From assembly GCA_023412495.1 (NCBI GenBank), contig JAEYNP010000042.1, positions 1-64,000 of the forward strand: DNA of 64,000 bases. The letters are read 5' to 3'. Position 1 is the first letter of the stretch; each line of letters begins with the position of its first letter. Under the pieces are notes generated by a model. The model was given only the letters and a program-made list of their open reading frames with translations, was not told the DNA's origin and did not search any database. Positions 43,832 through 52,767 of the stretch are shown piece after piece. The translations under genes and the position numbers were made by a program. Origin of the DNA: Pseudomonadota bacterium (GTDB lineage Bacteria > Desulfobacterota > Desulfobulbia > Desulfobulbales > Desulfocapsaceae).

Positions 43832-44707
43832 CTACTCTGTGATGCTCACGAATTCTTCCTGATAGAGCTTCCGATAAATCTCTATGCTGTTGGGGTCAAG
43901 CCATCTTTCATAAGCTGCTCTGTACCTCTCCGTAGGACGCAGATCGATGAGGGCTTTGTTGATTGCCTCGATGGTCTTCTTGCCCCATTCCGTTTTCGAG
44001 CAAGCAACGTAGCTCCGCCAGCTCTCCTTGTTCACCTGATTTTCCTCTACGGCAAGGGTCATGATCTGATCGCGAATGCCCATGGTCTCCGCGAGGTACA
44101 TCGCCTCTTCCGGCAATCCCGGCAGGGCGTCGATACGGCCCGCCTGCAGCATCTTGAAGAGGTTCAGGGAAAGCTCGGGGCCTTCGTATTGGAAGATGTT
44201 TTTCGAGGTGCCGTGAGTGTTGAGGACTGTATCGAATTCTATCCCGTAGGATCGGTTGTTGGACCGGCCGATGACCAGCTTGTCCTCCTTGAGAACTTCG
44301 GCCAGGCTGACCGTCGTCTTGCCGCCGAATGAGGCAAATTTGTCCTTGTGGATGATCAGCACCGTCGGCAGCGTGAAAACGCTGGGGATGGAGAAGTATG
44401 TAAACTCCAGCCGCTCGGGAGTCTTGAACATTCCCACGCTGCAGGCGTTTTCCCCTTGCTTCCACTGCTGGTAGTGGCGGGAAATATTCGCCTGCATATG
44501 CGCGTGCTCATACTGCGTCAGGCTTTCCTTCAGAATTTCAGTGATAATGTCCTCGTATCCCTGGCCTTTGTAGGGTCCTTCATGAATGAAAAACGGAGGG
44601 GCGACGGCTTCCATCCATGCTAAAATTTCTTTGGCCTTTGCTTCGTTTGGCAACAGCAGACATGTCCAGCAGAAAAGATAGAACGATAGACGGATAGCGA
44701 ATACCAT
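43832..44707 (-). CDS. Periplasmic substrate-binding protein (TIGR02285/SBP_bac_3-like)
   Basis: A 291-residue exported protein. The signal peptide (~1-25) ends in NEAKA. The body begins ILAWMEAVAPPFFIHEGPYK, with a GQGYEDIITEIL segment, the pattern of TIGR02285 proteins, a branch of amino-acid-type binding proteins. No ABC permease is nearby, so it may be a signalling receptor. The membrane hybrid kinase upstream on the same strand, ending 135 bases before its start, is a plausible partner. Confidence 0.85.
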   Translation of the reverse strand: MVFAIRLSFYLFCWTCLLLPNEAKAKEILAWMEAVAPPFFIHEGPYKGQGYEDIITEILKESLTQYEHAHMQANISRHYQQWKQGENACSVGMFKTPERLEFTYFSIPSVFTLPTVLIIHKDKFASFGGKTTVSLAEVLKEDKLVIGRSNNRSYGIEFDTVLNTHGTSKNIFQYEGPELSLNLFKMLQAGRIDALPGLPEEAMYLAETMGIRDQIMTLAVEENQVNKESWRSYVACSKTEWGKKTIEAINKALIDLRPTERYRAAYERWLDPNSIEIYRKLYQEEFVSITE

Positions 44708-44842
44708 AGCGCCTCCTAAAGAAATTTATGAAAATCACAAACACCTGCCCGGGGATCTTTCCTGCTTGCCGCGGAACAGCCGGGCCTGAGGGAGTGGAGC
44801 AGGGTCGATGAAACTCCTACAATGTGAACTCAGTCAACTTTA

Positions 44843-46879
44843 TCATGAGTGGAGGGTTTTGTATATGGCCGAGCCGATTTGTTCCAACGTGTAAGGCTTG
44901 GACACAAAAGCGCCGGCCCCCATTTCCAGCGTCTTCCTGACTTCGCTGTTCTCGGCGAATCCGCTGGCGATCACCGCCCTCTGGCCGGGATGGATTTTCA
45001 GGATCTGTTTGTAGGTTGCGCGGCCGTTCTGTCCAGGATCCATAATCATATCGAGAACGAGGATATCGGCGGAATGGCTTTGCAGATATTCCACAGCCCT
45101 CTCGCCGGAAGGCACGGTAGCCACGCAATAGTTGAGCGAGGCCAGCAATTTGCTCGCTATTTCGCGTTGCCTGGCCTCATCGTCGATGACAAGAACTTTC
45201 TCCCTGTTGCCCTTCAAGGCATGCAGATCCTTCACCGCCATCTCGACCATCCGGTCGGCGACGGCGGGAAAGAACAGCTTGAAAGTGGTGCCGTGCTTGT
45301 CACTCGCCACGGAGACGACCCCGCCATGGTCACGCATGGTATTCCAGACCACAGCCAGGCCCAGACCCGTTCCGCTTCTGCCCATTACTTTTTTAGTGAA
45401 AAAGGGTTCGAAGATATGGGCGATCTCGTGGGGAGCGATGCCGGAGCCCGAGTCCCCAACCGTGATCATGACATAATTTCCTTCAGGCAGAATCTGGCTG
45501 TTATATGGCGCTGCCTCACTCTGGAAATGGTTGGCTGTGGCGATGGTAACGGTGCCTTTCCCTTGAATGGCCTCGACGCCGTTGGTGATGAGATTCATCA
45601 GGCACTTGCGGATATGGATGGGAGAACAGGAAATATTACTCAAGTTCGGATCCAGGAAAGTGTGGAAGGTGATCAGGGGGAATCGGGAACGGGTCTGGAG
45701 GAAGTCGGGGGAGGCGAGATAGTCTTCAACCATTTTGTTGGGGTTGGTTACTTCCCGGTTGGCTGCTATGCCTCGGGCGACGGTCAGGAGGTCTGAAACG
45801 ACTTCGGAGGCATCAAGACCGGCCTGGCGGATCGACTCCAGGGGGCGTCGCAGTCGGTTGCCCTCTTCCAGGTCGAGGAGCAGGAGTTCCGGGTAGCTGA
45901 TGATGCCGGAGAGGATGTTGTTCAGATCGTGGGCGACGCCGCCGGCCATGAGGCCGATGGCTTTCATCTTCTGATCTCGCCGCAGTTGTTCCTCCAGACG
46001 ATGACGTTCGGTGATGTCGACAATAATCATGCGGGCTCCGGTTGTATCATCGCCTTTCATTATCGGCGCGGCGCGGAGCAGTACCGGGAAGGTGTGGTCT
46101 TCCCGGTCTCTGACCGTGAATTCCTGCAAAGCCTGGGGGCGCTCGAGCGAATCCCGGAAGGCCTGGTTGAATCGTTCCCTGTCTTCGGCGTCGATAAAAT
46201 CGGCAAATGCGGCGGAAGCCGACTGAAAAGCGATCCCCAGCTGATCTTTCGCCGCCTTGTTGGCATAGAGAATGCGGCCGTGCAGGTTCGTCTCCAGTAC
46301 CATCTCGGGCAAAAGGTCCACCAGATCGTGAAACCTTCGCTCGCTTTCCCGCAGGTTTTGAGTGCGTTCTTCAACCTGCTGTTCGAGATACCGTCGGTTG
46401 AGGAAAAGGTGGGTGACAAAAACGGTGGTAAGCAGGACAAAAAGAAGAAAAATGAGAATATTGAACAGCGGAAAAATTACCCGGACATATTGCTGGCCGT
46501 AGAGAGTGCCTATGTTCTGGTCCTCGTGCTTTATGGCGGTGGACAAGTCCTTGATTCCGATAAGTCCCATCCTGAAGAGAACTTCGGCCAGCCCGCTCAA
46601 CGGGGGGCTCGTTGTCTTGTGAAATTCTTCATCGCCCGGAATGGCGACACCGAGCGACTTGTAATGGTTGGCGTTTACCGCCAGTTGCAGATAGGCCTGC
46701 ACCCCTGCCTCGTTCAAGGCCCAGACGTCGTTGGCGATGATGACGGCGTGAGTTTCAAACTGTTTGAGATCTTGGTGGCTTGTACGATTAGTGTAGATCA
46801 GGGCAATGCTGTAGAATATGACCAGAAACAACAGCGATATAATGAAGTAGCGACATTTTCCGGCAGAGAGAGGGATCAT
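44843..46879 (-). CDS. Membrane histidine kinase with PAS and C-terminal receiver
   Basis: A 678-residue protein. TM1 (~10-30), a ~95-residue periplasmic domain, TM2 (~132-155), a coiled-coil linker, a PAS domain (~185-300), the H-box GVAHDLNNILSGIISY, a HATPase domain (GTGLGLAVV) and a receiver (~560-678, VIDDEA, LVLDMIMD, SKPY) are visible. The receiver lets it relay to an Hpt protein or regulate itself. A periplasmic binding protein gene follows on the same strand and may bring the ligand. Confidence 0.92.
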   Translation of the reverse strand: MIPLSAGKCRYFIISLLFLVIFYSIALIYTNRTSHQDLKQFETHAVIIANDVWALNEAGVQAYLQLAVNANHYKSLGVAIPGDEEFHKTTSPPLSGLAEVLFRMGLIGIKDLSTAIKHEDQNIGTLYGQQYVRVIFPLFNILIFLLFVLLTTVFVTHLFLNRRYLEQQVEERTQNLRESERRFHDLVDLLPEMVLETNLHGRILYANKAAKDQLGIAFQSASAAFADFIDAEDRERFNQAFRDSLERPQALQEFTVRDREDHTFPVLLRAAPIMKGDDTTGARMIIVDITERHRLEEQLRRDQKMKAIGLMAGGVAHDLNNILSGIISYPELLLLDLEEGNRLRRPLESIRQAGLDASEVVSDLLTVARGIAANREVTNPNKMVEDYLASPDFLQTRSRFPLITFHTFLDPNLSNISCSPIHIRKCLMNLITNGVEAIQGKGTVTIATANHFQSEAAPYNSQILPEGNYVMITVGDSGSGIAPHEIAHIFEPFFTKKVMGRSGTGLGLAVVWNTMRDHGGVVSVASDKHGTTFKLFFPAVADRMVEMAVKDLHALKGNREKVLVIDDEARQREIASKLLASLNYCVATVPSGERAVEYLQSHSADILVLDMIMDPGQNGRATYKQILKIHPGQRAVIASGFAENSEVRKTLEMGAGAFVSKPYTLEQIGSAIYKTLHS

Positions 46880-46960
46880 TGCCCGGCCTATTGATGCAAT
46901 GGTTGTTGCAATCCTCGGAAGATAGCATACAGAACCTCCACAAGTGTCAGTTCATTCGCC

Positions 46961-47024
46961 ACTTGGGGGGATACGTATTTTCACGAAATTCATCTCCAGA
47001 AAAAAAATGAATTTCTAAGGTACT
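46961..47024 (-). repeat. Dispersed hairpin repeat, copy 3 (minus orientation)
   Basis: Read on the minus strand: TACCTTAGAAATTCATTT, a T-rich loop, GATGAATTTCGTGAAAATAC, then GTATCCCCCCAAGTG. The order and most bases match the copy at 7810-7884. It sits in the 420-base gap upstream of the membrane hybrid kinase. Apart from it and the hairpin after the S1 gene, that gap (46880-47301) shows only GC-rich low-complexity sequence. Confidence 0.65.
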
Positions 47025-47252
47025 AAAATCTCTGTTACAGAGCTGAAAGATGTATCTTCAGCGGCATACGGATGTCAAGCAAGTTCCTTCATCGGCAGCA
47101 AAAAGTCTTCAGTTTCAGGAGGGCCGCGGAAAGAGATTGTCAGCGAGTCGAGATCGGTTCCTGTGGCTTCGTTACGAAAAGGTCGACCAGCGGCGGAATT
47201 GAGAGGATCAAGGGCTGCGGCGGCGAGGGGTGGTGGGGAGGAAGGTGCGGCT

Positions 47253-47291
47253 CCTGCGGCGGCGACGACAGCCATTCGCTGCCGCCGCAGG
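47253..47291 (-). terminator. GC-rich hairpin after the S1-domain gene
   Basis: CCTGCGGCGGC (47253-47263) and GCCGCCGCAGG (47281-47291) form a perfect 11-base stem with a 17-base loop, ten bases past the stop of the leftward S1 gene. It has no T-run on the minus strand, so it may need Rho or act in RNA stability. Confidence 0.5.
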
Positions 47292-47301
47292 TTCGAGTGC
47301 A

Positions 47302-48501
47302 TTATTTCTTTTTCTCGGCGATCTTCTTTTTCAGCAGGGCTCCCAGGCTGCCGACTTCTCCCGCCGGTTTTTTCTTTTTCTCCTGGGACATAAAGCTCTT
47401 GTAGTCCGCCCGCTCCGCCTCGTCTTTTGCCTCCGCCGAGACATAGTCGGCGGGCAACAGGCTGATCCTCTTTTCGGTGGAATCGATGCCGTCTATTTTC
47501 ACCTCGATATTTTGGCCCACTTCCATGACCTCGCGGGGGTGATGGATGCGCCTGCCGCCGCCCAGCTTGGATATGTGAATGAGGCCGTCGATGCCTTCGG
47601 CAAGGGTCACAAAGGCGCCGAACTGGGCAAGTCTTGCCACCACTCCCACATGGGTTGATCCTTGTGGGAACCGGACCGGCACCTCGGCCCACGGATCGGC
47701 CGTAGTCTCTTTGTAACTGAGTGAGATCCTGTTATTCTCCCAATCAAGTTTCTTGATCACCGCCTGCACCTCCTGGCCTACGGAGAAATGCTCGGCCACC
47801 TTTTCGACGCGGCTCCAGCCGATTTCCGAGATCGGGATGAGGCCGTCGACCCCGCCGATATCGACGAAGGCCCCGAAGTCCCGTATCGAGGTTACAACGC
47901 CCTCGACCGTCTGGCCTTCCTGCAGGGTCTCCCGCAGTTTCTCGCGGGTTTCTTCCCGTTCGGCTTCTTGGATGGCCCGGGCGGACAGGACGATATTGCG
48001 GCCGTTCTCGTCGTAACGGGTGATCTGAAATTTCATGTGGGTCTCGAGGTAGGTCGCCGCCGGGTCATCGAGGCGGCGCAGGCCCATCTGTGAATAGGGA
48101 CAGAAGGCCCGGACATTGCCGCCGAGAGTGACCTCGAAGCCGCCCTTGATCTCAGCCTTGACGAAGCCCTCTACCGGAATGCCGCTCTGGAAAGCCTCTT
48201 CCAGGTAAGCGTTGCCGCCTCCTGATATGGAAGTGGTGAAAAGCTGTTCCGATGATTTGGAGCGGAGGAAGTAGACGTCGATGGTGTCGCCGACTTTCTT
48301 GGTGAAATTGCCTTCGCTGTCTTTCAACTCGGCGCTGTTGAGAACCCCCTCGCTCTTACTGCCGACATCGAGAAAGGTCGACTCGCCGGTGATCCCGACG
48401 ATGGTGGCCTTGATCTTTTGTCCTGGAGTCAGGTGTCTGATTTTCCTTGTTTCTTCAGCCTTGAATAAATCCTCGAAATTGTCGCTGGTTGTGTCTGTCA
48501 T
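47302..48501 (-). CDS. S1-domain RNA-binding protein (four S1 repeats)
   Basis: A 399-residue protein from the ATG at 48501 (a TTG four codons upstream is possible; neither has a good ribosome site). Four S1 domains begin near residues 25, 110, 190 and 280. The last two are the best conserved (VEGVVTSIRDFGAFVDIGG, VARLAQFGAFVTLAEGIDGL). The tail is Lys-rich. It resembles the four-domain S1 proteins like B. subtilis YpfD more than the six-domain ribosomal protein S1, so an accessory translation role is likely. A GC-rich hairpin follows. Confidence 0.88.
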   Translation of the reverse strand: MTDTTSDNFEDLFKAEETRKIRHLTPGQKIKATIVGITGESTFLDVGSKSEGVLNSAELKDSEGNFTKKVGDTIDVYFLRSKSSEQLFTTSISGGGNAYLEEAFQSGIPVEGFVKAEIKGGFEVTLGGNVRAFCPYSQMGLRRLDDPAATYLETHMKFQITRYDENGRNIVLSARAIQEAEREETREKLRETLQEGQTVEGVVTSIRDFGAFVDIGGVDGLIPISEIGWSRVEKVAEHFSVGQEVQAVIKKLDWENNRISLSYKETTADPWAEVPVRFPQGSTHVGVVARLAQFGAFVTLAEGIDGLIHISKLGGGRRIHHPREVMEVGQNIEVKIDGIDSTEKRISLLPADYVSAEAKDEAERADYKSFMSQEKKKKPAGEVGSLGALLKKKIAEKKK

Positions 48502-48762
48502 GTCGGTGTGCAAGAAGCTCGCGGGTTACGGTTATAGTCCGGCAGGAACTGATACCGAACTGAGTTATTACTATCCCTACTCTCGTATAGGTTTGTCATC
48601 GATCCGAATACCCTGTGTCCTCGCGCGGACAAAGTCAAGGTTTCTGCCTCATGTCGGAAGCCGATGATATTGCCGTAATAAATTGATTACAGGGCGGCAA
48701 TTGACCACAGGAGAACTCCTCACTGCCGGTTTGGAATGATTCTCCTCCGGCCGCACTGCCGC

Positions 48763-50562
48763 TTACCTCCAGTCGCTCCGGACCGCCAGCGACAGCGCCC
48801 GGTCCCCTTCCTCAAACATAAGACGTTTGGCGGTCATTTCGGAAAGGAACTTCTCCAGCATGCCTGCGGAGACGGCGGGGAACTCGCGGAGTATGTCAGC
48901 CTTTCGCCTCGGTTCCCGGCAGAAGAGGTATATTTCGCGGGACCGGCCGCGCAGCCGGTGCAGAAGCGGCTGACCCGCCGGCCGTTCCTGACGGATGATG
49001 AGAAAGGTTCCGCCGTCTTGCCAGGAGAGGGGATAAGGCTGCTCTTTCCCCCTCTGCCGGTGGTATTCACTCCAGAAGCTCATCTTTTCGGTCACCGGTC
49101 GCCAGAGACGTCGCTGCTTCTTGCGGTCGCCCCGGTAGTCGGAGATGAGCATGGTCATTTCCTGCAACAGCTTTTTGGGCATAAGCCGCCGGTATTTCGC
49201 GTGGGGCACGATGGAGCGGATGGAGAATTCCCTGGCCCTGGTATGGACGGGCGAGCCGTAGCCCAGGAAAAATCGGGCAACCTGCAGCGGGGGAAATGGA
49301 AAGAGGTAGTCGAGACTCTCCAGGGTCTCGTCGATCTCCGCTTCGGTCGTGGCGGGGAATTCGGTGATGATGTTTCCTTCGATCCGGATCCGATTCTCGC
49401 CGGCCATTTTCATCATCGCCATGGTGTCCATGACCGTGGTGCCCTTCTTCATTTTCCGCAGCAGCGAGTTCGACAGGGCCTCGATACCGACCTGGATCGT
49501 CTGCAGTCCGCCCCGCCGATAGAGTTGCAGGCGGTCAGGTTCCACTATCGTTCTGATCTCGGCGAAGAACTGAAGATCCAGGTCCTTCTCACCGGTCCGG
49601 GCAAAGAAGCGGTCAGCCTCCTTCAGGGGCAGGGCGTTGTCAGCGAAAGTGAACTGCAGCGATTCGTGGGTTTGGGCGAGGTGCAGGACCTCCGCGGCCA
49701 TCTTGTCGCCCTTCTTGCAGCGGTAGTCGCGCCATTGCAAATTCAGGTTGCAGAAGGAGCACTTGTTCCACCAGCAGCCGCGGGAGAACTCGACCGGCAG
49801 GGTGGGGATGAAGGGCAGCCCGGGGAAGTGGTTGTGCATTTCCTGGAAATAGGGAGCGTAATCGGGAAAAGGCAACCCGTTCATGTCGATGCCGGAGTGT
49901 TTTTCGTCTTTGGCGACGGGCTTTCGCGAGAGGACATTGGCCGGCAGCGAACCTCTTTCTTGCCCAATGAATCGGCAGAGTTCTGCCAGGGCTTCCTCGC
50001 CTTCGCCATCCACCAGATAATCGATCTCCCGAAAATGCTCGATGAGCGAGGCGCCCGCCGCCCCGGCGCAGGACGACCCGCCGAAGACGATCGGCAGCTC
50101 CGGCCGCTTGTCCTTGAGCAGTCTTGCCAGATAGAGCGAGGAGAGCAGCTGGAAGAAAGAGACCGAAAAGCCGAAGAGCCGGTAATCGTCTATTGAGAGG
50201 GCGGAGAGCCAAGCTGAACAGGTTTGCTTGATCTGCTCGACAAGCTCGGCAAAATCCGGAACAGGCTGGTTCTGACCGGCAAGGCTCTCGCGAAAGAGTT
50301 TCTCGGCCTCGCTTCGCATCCCGGGGAAGAGCAGCGGGGCGAAAAGGGCCTCACCGGCCCAGCCGCAGCGCGCGATTCGGGTGTAGCGCTCGATGCCGAT
50401 GGCTGCGGCGACGGCCAGATAGAGATGGAAGGAGTCGACCCGGGCAGCGGTCTTTTCCTCCACGTAACTTTTCAGGGTTCCCAACTGGAGCGAAGGCCGG
50501 TTGAAGATCGACCACGGTGCGGCGACAAGCCCGATTCTGATCCCGGATGGCGGTGCCGTCAT
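48763..50562 (-). CDS. B12-binding radical SAM protein, RiPP-maturase-like
   Basis: A 599-residue protein from the ATG at 50562, one base after the lolA stop. A cobalamin-binding-like domain (~1-200) precedes the radical SAM core, whose cluster motif is GCWWNKCSFCNLNLQWRDYR (CX4CX2C). This motif and the following layout resemble RiPP maturation radical SAM protein 1 (TIGR03975), whose usual spacing is longer. The C-terminal ~180 residues include a domain with PYPLSWQDGGTFLIIRQ. I see no precursor peptide gene next to it. It may methylate a peptide or another substrate. It is the third gene of murI-lolA-rSAM. Confidence 0.8.
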   Translation of the reverse strand: MTAPPSGIRIGLVAAPWSIFNRPSLQLGTLKSYVEEKTAARVDSFHLYLAVAAAIGIERYTRIARCGWAGEALFAPLLFPGMRSEAEKLFRESLAGQNQPVPDFAELVEQIKQTCSAWLSALSIDDYRLFGFSVSFFQLLSSLYLARLLKDKRPELPIVFGGSSCAGAAGASLIEHFREIDYLVDGEGEEALAELCRFIGQERGSLPANVLSRKPVAKDEKHSGIDMNGLPFPDYAPYFQEMHNHFPGLPFIPTLPVEFSRGCWWNKCSFCNLNLQWRDYRCKKGDKMAAEVLHLAQTHESLQFTFADNALPLKEADRFFARTGEKDLDLQFFAEIRTIVEPDRLQLYRRGGLQTIQVGIEALSNSLLRKMKKGTTVMDTMAMMKMAGENRIRIEGNIITEFPATTEAEIDETLESLDYLFPFPPLQVARFFLGYGSPVHTRAREFSIRSIVPHAKYRRLMPKKLLQEMTMLISDYRGDRKKQRRLWRPVTEKMSFWSEYHRQRGKEQPYPLSWQDGGTFLIIRQERPAGQPLLHRLRGRSREIYLFCREPRRKADILREFPAVSAGMLEKFLSEMTAKRLMFEEGDRALSLAVRSDWR

Positions 50563-50563
50563 G

Positions 50564-51262
50564 TTATTGCCGGATGATCTCTGTGCCTTCCGGCGGGGTG
50601 AAGGCAAAAATCTTGTCCATTTCGCCAGGGCTTTTGCCCGCCAGGGTGTCGGTTTCGATGTCGCTCAGGTTGAGCACGGTGATGGTGCCGAAATGGTCCT
50701 GGATCTTGATCCGGCGGATCAGCGACTCGGGCGTCACCCAGACATGGATGTCCTGGACCTGGGACTGCGGGGTCTTCGGGATGAGCTTGATCACCTTGAA
50801 TTCCGCCTCGTCTTCCGGCTGTTCGTCCTCGTTGGCGGGACGGATATGGAAGTCCCGCTGCAAAAGCCCTTTTCCGGTGAAGAAGGCGTAAGTGAGATCG
50901 GCATCGAGGTTCTCCGCCGGGGTGACGATCAGCTGCTGCTGGTTTTCCACATACATGGAGAAGGTCTCGCCGTCGCTGATCAAAACCTGGCGGTCGGGCT
51001 GGGTGTAATCCCAGCGCATCCTTGCCTTGCCGTCGTGCTTGTAGAAGACCGCCTGGCCCGATCCCTGCCGGGGGCGGCCGCTCATTTCGCCGCGGATGTC
51101 CTGATAGAAGTTGAAGGTGAGGCTTTTCATGGCGTCGTAGCGGCGCTGCAGCCGGGCGGCGACGTCTTCCGGATACTCCACCGGTGCCTCGGCTCCTTGA
51201 ACGGAGGCGGAGAAAAACGACAAAACCAGAAAGAACATATAAATAGGACGTATTATACGCAT
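50564..51262 (-). CDS. lolA: Outer-membrane lipoprotein carrier protein LolA
   Basis: A 232-residue exported protein with a signal peptide ending near VQGA (~23). The LolA fold is supported by RYDAMKSLTFNFYQDIRGE, the GKARMRWDYTQPDRQVLISD stretch and the hydrophobic-cavity strands that follow. It carries lipoproteins across the periplasm. The gene lies three bases after murI and ends one base before the radical SAM start, a tight operon. Confidence 0.88.
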   Translation of the reverse strand: MRIIRPIYMFFLVLSFFSASVQGAEAPVEYPEDVAARLQRRYDAMKSLTFNFYQDIRGEMSGRPRQGSGQAVFYKHDGKARMRWDYTQPDRQVLISDGETFSMYVENQQQLIVTPAENLDADLTYAFFTGKGLLQRDFHIRPANEDEQPEDEAEFKVIKLIPKTPQSQVQDIHVWVTPESLIRRIKIQDHFGTITVLNLSDIETDTLAGKSPGEMDKIFAFTPPEGTEIIRQ

Positions 51263-51265
51263 TGA

Positions 51266-52051
51266 TTACTCGACAGGTTGGAGATCGATCGGCCGGGCGA
51301 AAATCTTCTCGGCCATGAACTTTGTGGATTCGGTGAGATCTGTGACAAAATATCTGTTGCTGCCAACTTCGTGCCGCGCTGACGGGGCGAAATCCGGATT
51401 GTCCTGCAGGTATCTGCGGAGATACTCTGCGGCGGCGAGCGACGAGTCGATAAGAGCGACCCGTTTGCCTATCCGGGGCTGGATCAGGTGTTTCAGCAAG
51501 GGATAGTGGGTGCAGCCCAGGACCAGGGTATCTACCTGGGCTTCCTTCAGGCCGTGGAGATACCGCCGGAGGATCATCTTGGTTTCCCGCTTGTTCGTCC
51601 AGCCCTCTTCGACCAGGGGCACGAGCAGCGGGCAGGGGATGGAAACGACCCGGTACTCGGGTTGTTCCGCCAGGATCTTCCGCTCGTAGATGTTGCTGCG
51701 GATGGTCGCCTTGGTGCCGATGACGCCGATCCTGCCGCTCCGGGTGTCGCGCAGTGCCTGCTCGACCGCCGGGGTGATGACCTCGATGATGGGAATGCTG
51801 AATTCCTCGCGGAGGCGGTCGGTGGCAACGCTCGAGGCGGAATTGCAGGCGATGACGATGGCCTGCGCCCCTCGCTCGATCAGGAATTTCGTGTTCTCGA
51901 TCGAGTATTCGACGATCGTCCTATCGCTCTTGGTGCCGTAGGGGGATCTGGCGATATCTCCGAGGTAAAGCAGGGGATAACGCGGCAGTAGCAGTTCCAC
52001 GGCCCTGGCCACGGTCATGCCGCCGACGCCTGAATCAAAAATACCGATCAT
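51266..52051 (-). CDS. murI: Glutamate racemase
   Basis: A 261-residue enzyme from the ATG at 52051 (an upstream GTG would add an unlike N-terminus). The start IGIFDSGVGGMTVARAV, first catalytic Cys in VIACNSASS and second in GCTHYPLL are intact. It makes D-glutamate for peptidoglycan. It is the first gene of the murI-lolA-rSAM operon. Confidence 0.94.
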   Translation of the reverse strand: MIGIFDSGVGGMTVARAVELLLPRYPLLYLGDIARSPYGTKSDRTIVEYSIENTKFLIERGAQAIVIACNSASSVATDRLREEFSIPIIEVITPAVEQALRDTRSGRIGVIGTKATIRSNIYERKILAEQPEYRVVSIPCPLLVPLVEEGWTNKRETKMILRRYLHGLKEAQVDTLVLGCTHYPLLKHLIQPRIGKRVALIDSSLAAAEYLRRYLQDNPDFAPSARHEVGSNRYFVTDLTESTKFMAEKIFARPIDLQPVE

Positions 52052-52475
52052 TGGTGAATCGTAGAGAGTGTAAGTACCATCCGAGGGAGGTAAAGGGGTG
52101 AGCCTGGCGGCAGACACGCTTCCGTAGTTTGGCTTTCAAGCTCTTTAAAGGACTATCCCTTATCGGGAGGAAAATGTTCGGATACTCTACCAGAAAATTC
52201 CGCCGCCAACAAGCGGGCATCGTCCCCGGCCCCGCCATAACAATTTTCAGCCCGGCCGATTGCGATATTGACAGATGGAGAGGCGAGAATTATTTTGCTG
52301 ATGCTTCTTGGGTGAAAGTCCGGAGTAACAAATACTTACAAAAATGTCTCATTCTTTTGGGGAGATAGCCGCTCCGCGAAGGAATGAGAACTTGTTAGTG
52401 GAAAGAGAAGATTCTTGGCGATCAGCTTAACCCACTGTTTAACAATTCATAATGCGGTGCAAGAGGTGACCAGCA
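52052..52475. other. Non-coding stretch between murI and the FmdB-type gene
   Basis: About 420 bases between divergent genes. An imperfect hairpin CTCATTCTTT...AAGGAATGAG (52351-52391) lies near the middle, after a GGTGAAAGTCCGGAGTAAC tract. I see no gene and match no riboswitch. The promoters for both genes must be here. Confidence 0.4.
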
Positions 52476-52742
52476 ATGCCAGTGTACGAGTATGAGTGCA
52501 AAGAGTGTGACAGGGTTTTCGAAGTTCAACAGAAAATTGCCGATAAACCGTTGACCAACTGCCCAGAGTGCCAGGCTCCGGTAAGAAAACTGATGTCGAG
52601 GTCTTCCTTTCAGTTGAAAGGCGGCGGCTGGTACGCAGACGGCTACTCATCGGCTTCCTCGAATGGCGCGGCAAAACCCGCCGCTTCTCCATGCCAGTCG
52701 GGCGGCAGTTGCGCCGGTTGTCCGGCGGCGGCAGCAACCTGA
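52476..52742 (+). CDS. FmdB-type zinc ribbon protein
   Basis: An 88-residue protein. The start MPVYEYECKECDRVFEVQQ and then CPEC give the two CXXC pairs of the FmdB zinc ribbon. The C-terminal half is Gly/Ser/Ala-rich and ends in SCAGCPAAAAT, a third CXXC. FmdB domains occur in small regulators of one-carbon and respiratory genes, mostly of unknown function. It converges on queA. Confidence 0.88.
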   Translation: MPVYEYECKECDRVFEVQQKIADKPLTNCPECQAPVRKLMSRSSFQLKGGGWYADGYSSASSNGAAKPAASPCQSGGSCAGCPAAAAT

Positions 52743-52767
52743 TCTGTGCCTGCGCCCTTTCTCCCGT

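Noticed and set aside
48736..50196. A 486-codon plus-strand open frame across the B12/radical SAM gene
   Set aside because: It is antisense to a protein with a clear radical SAM motif and has no domain of its own.
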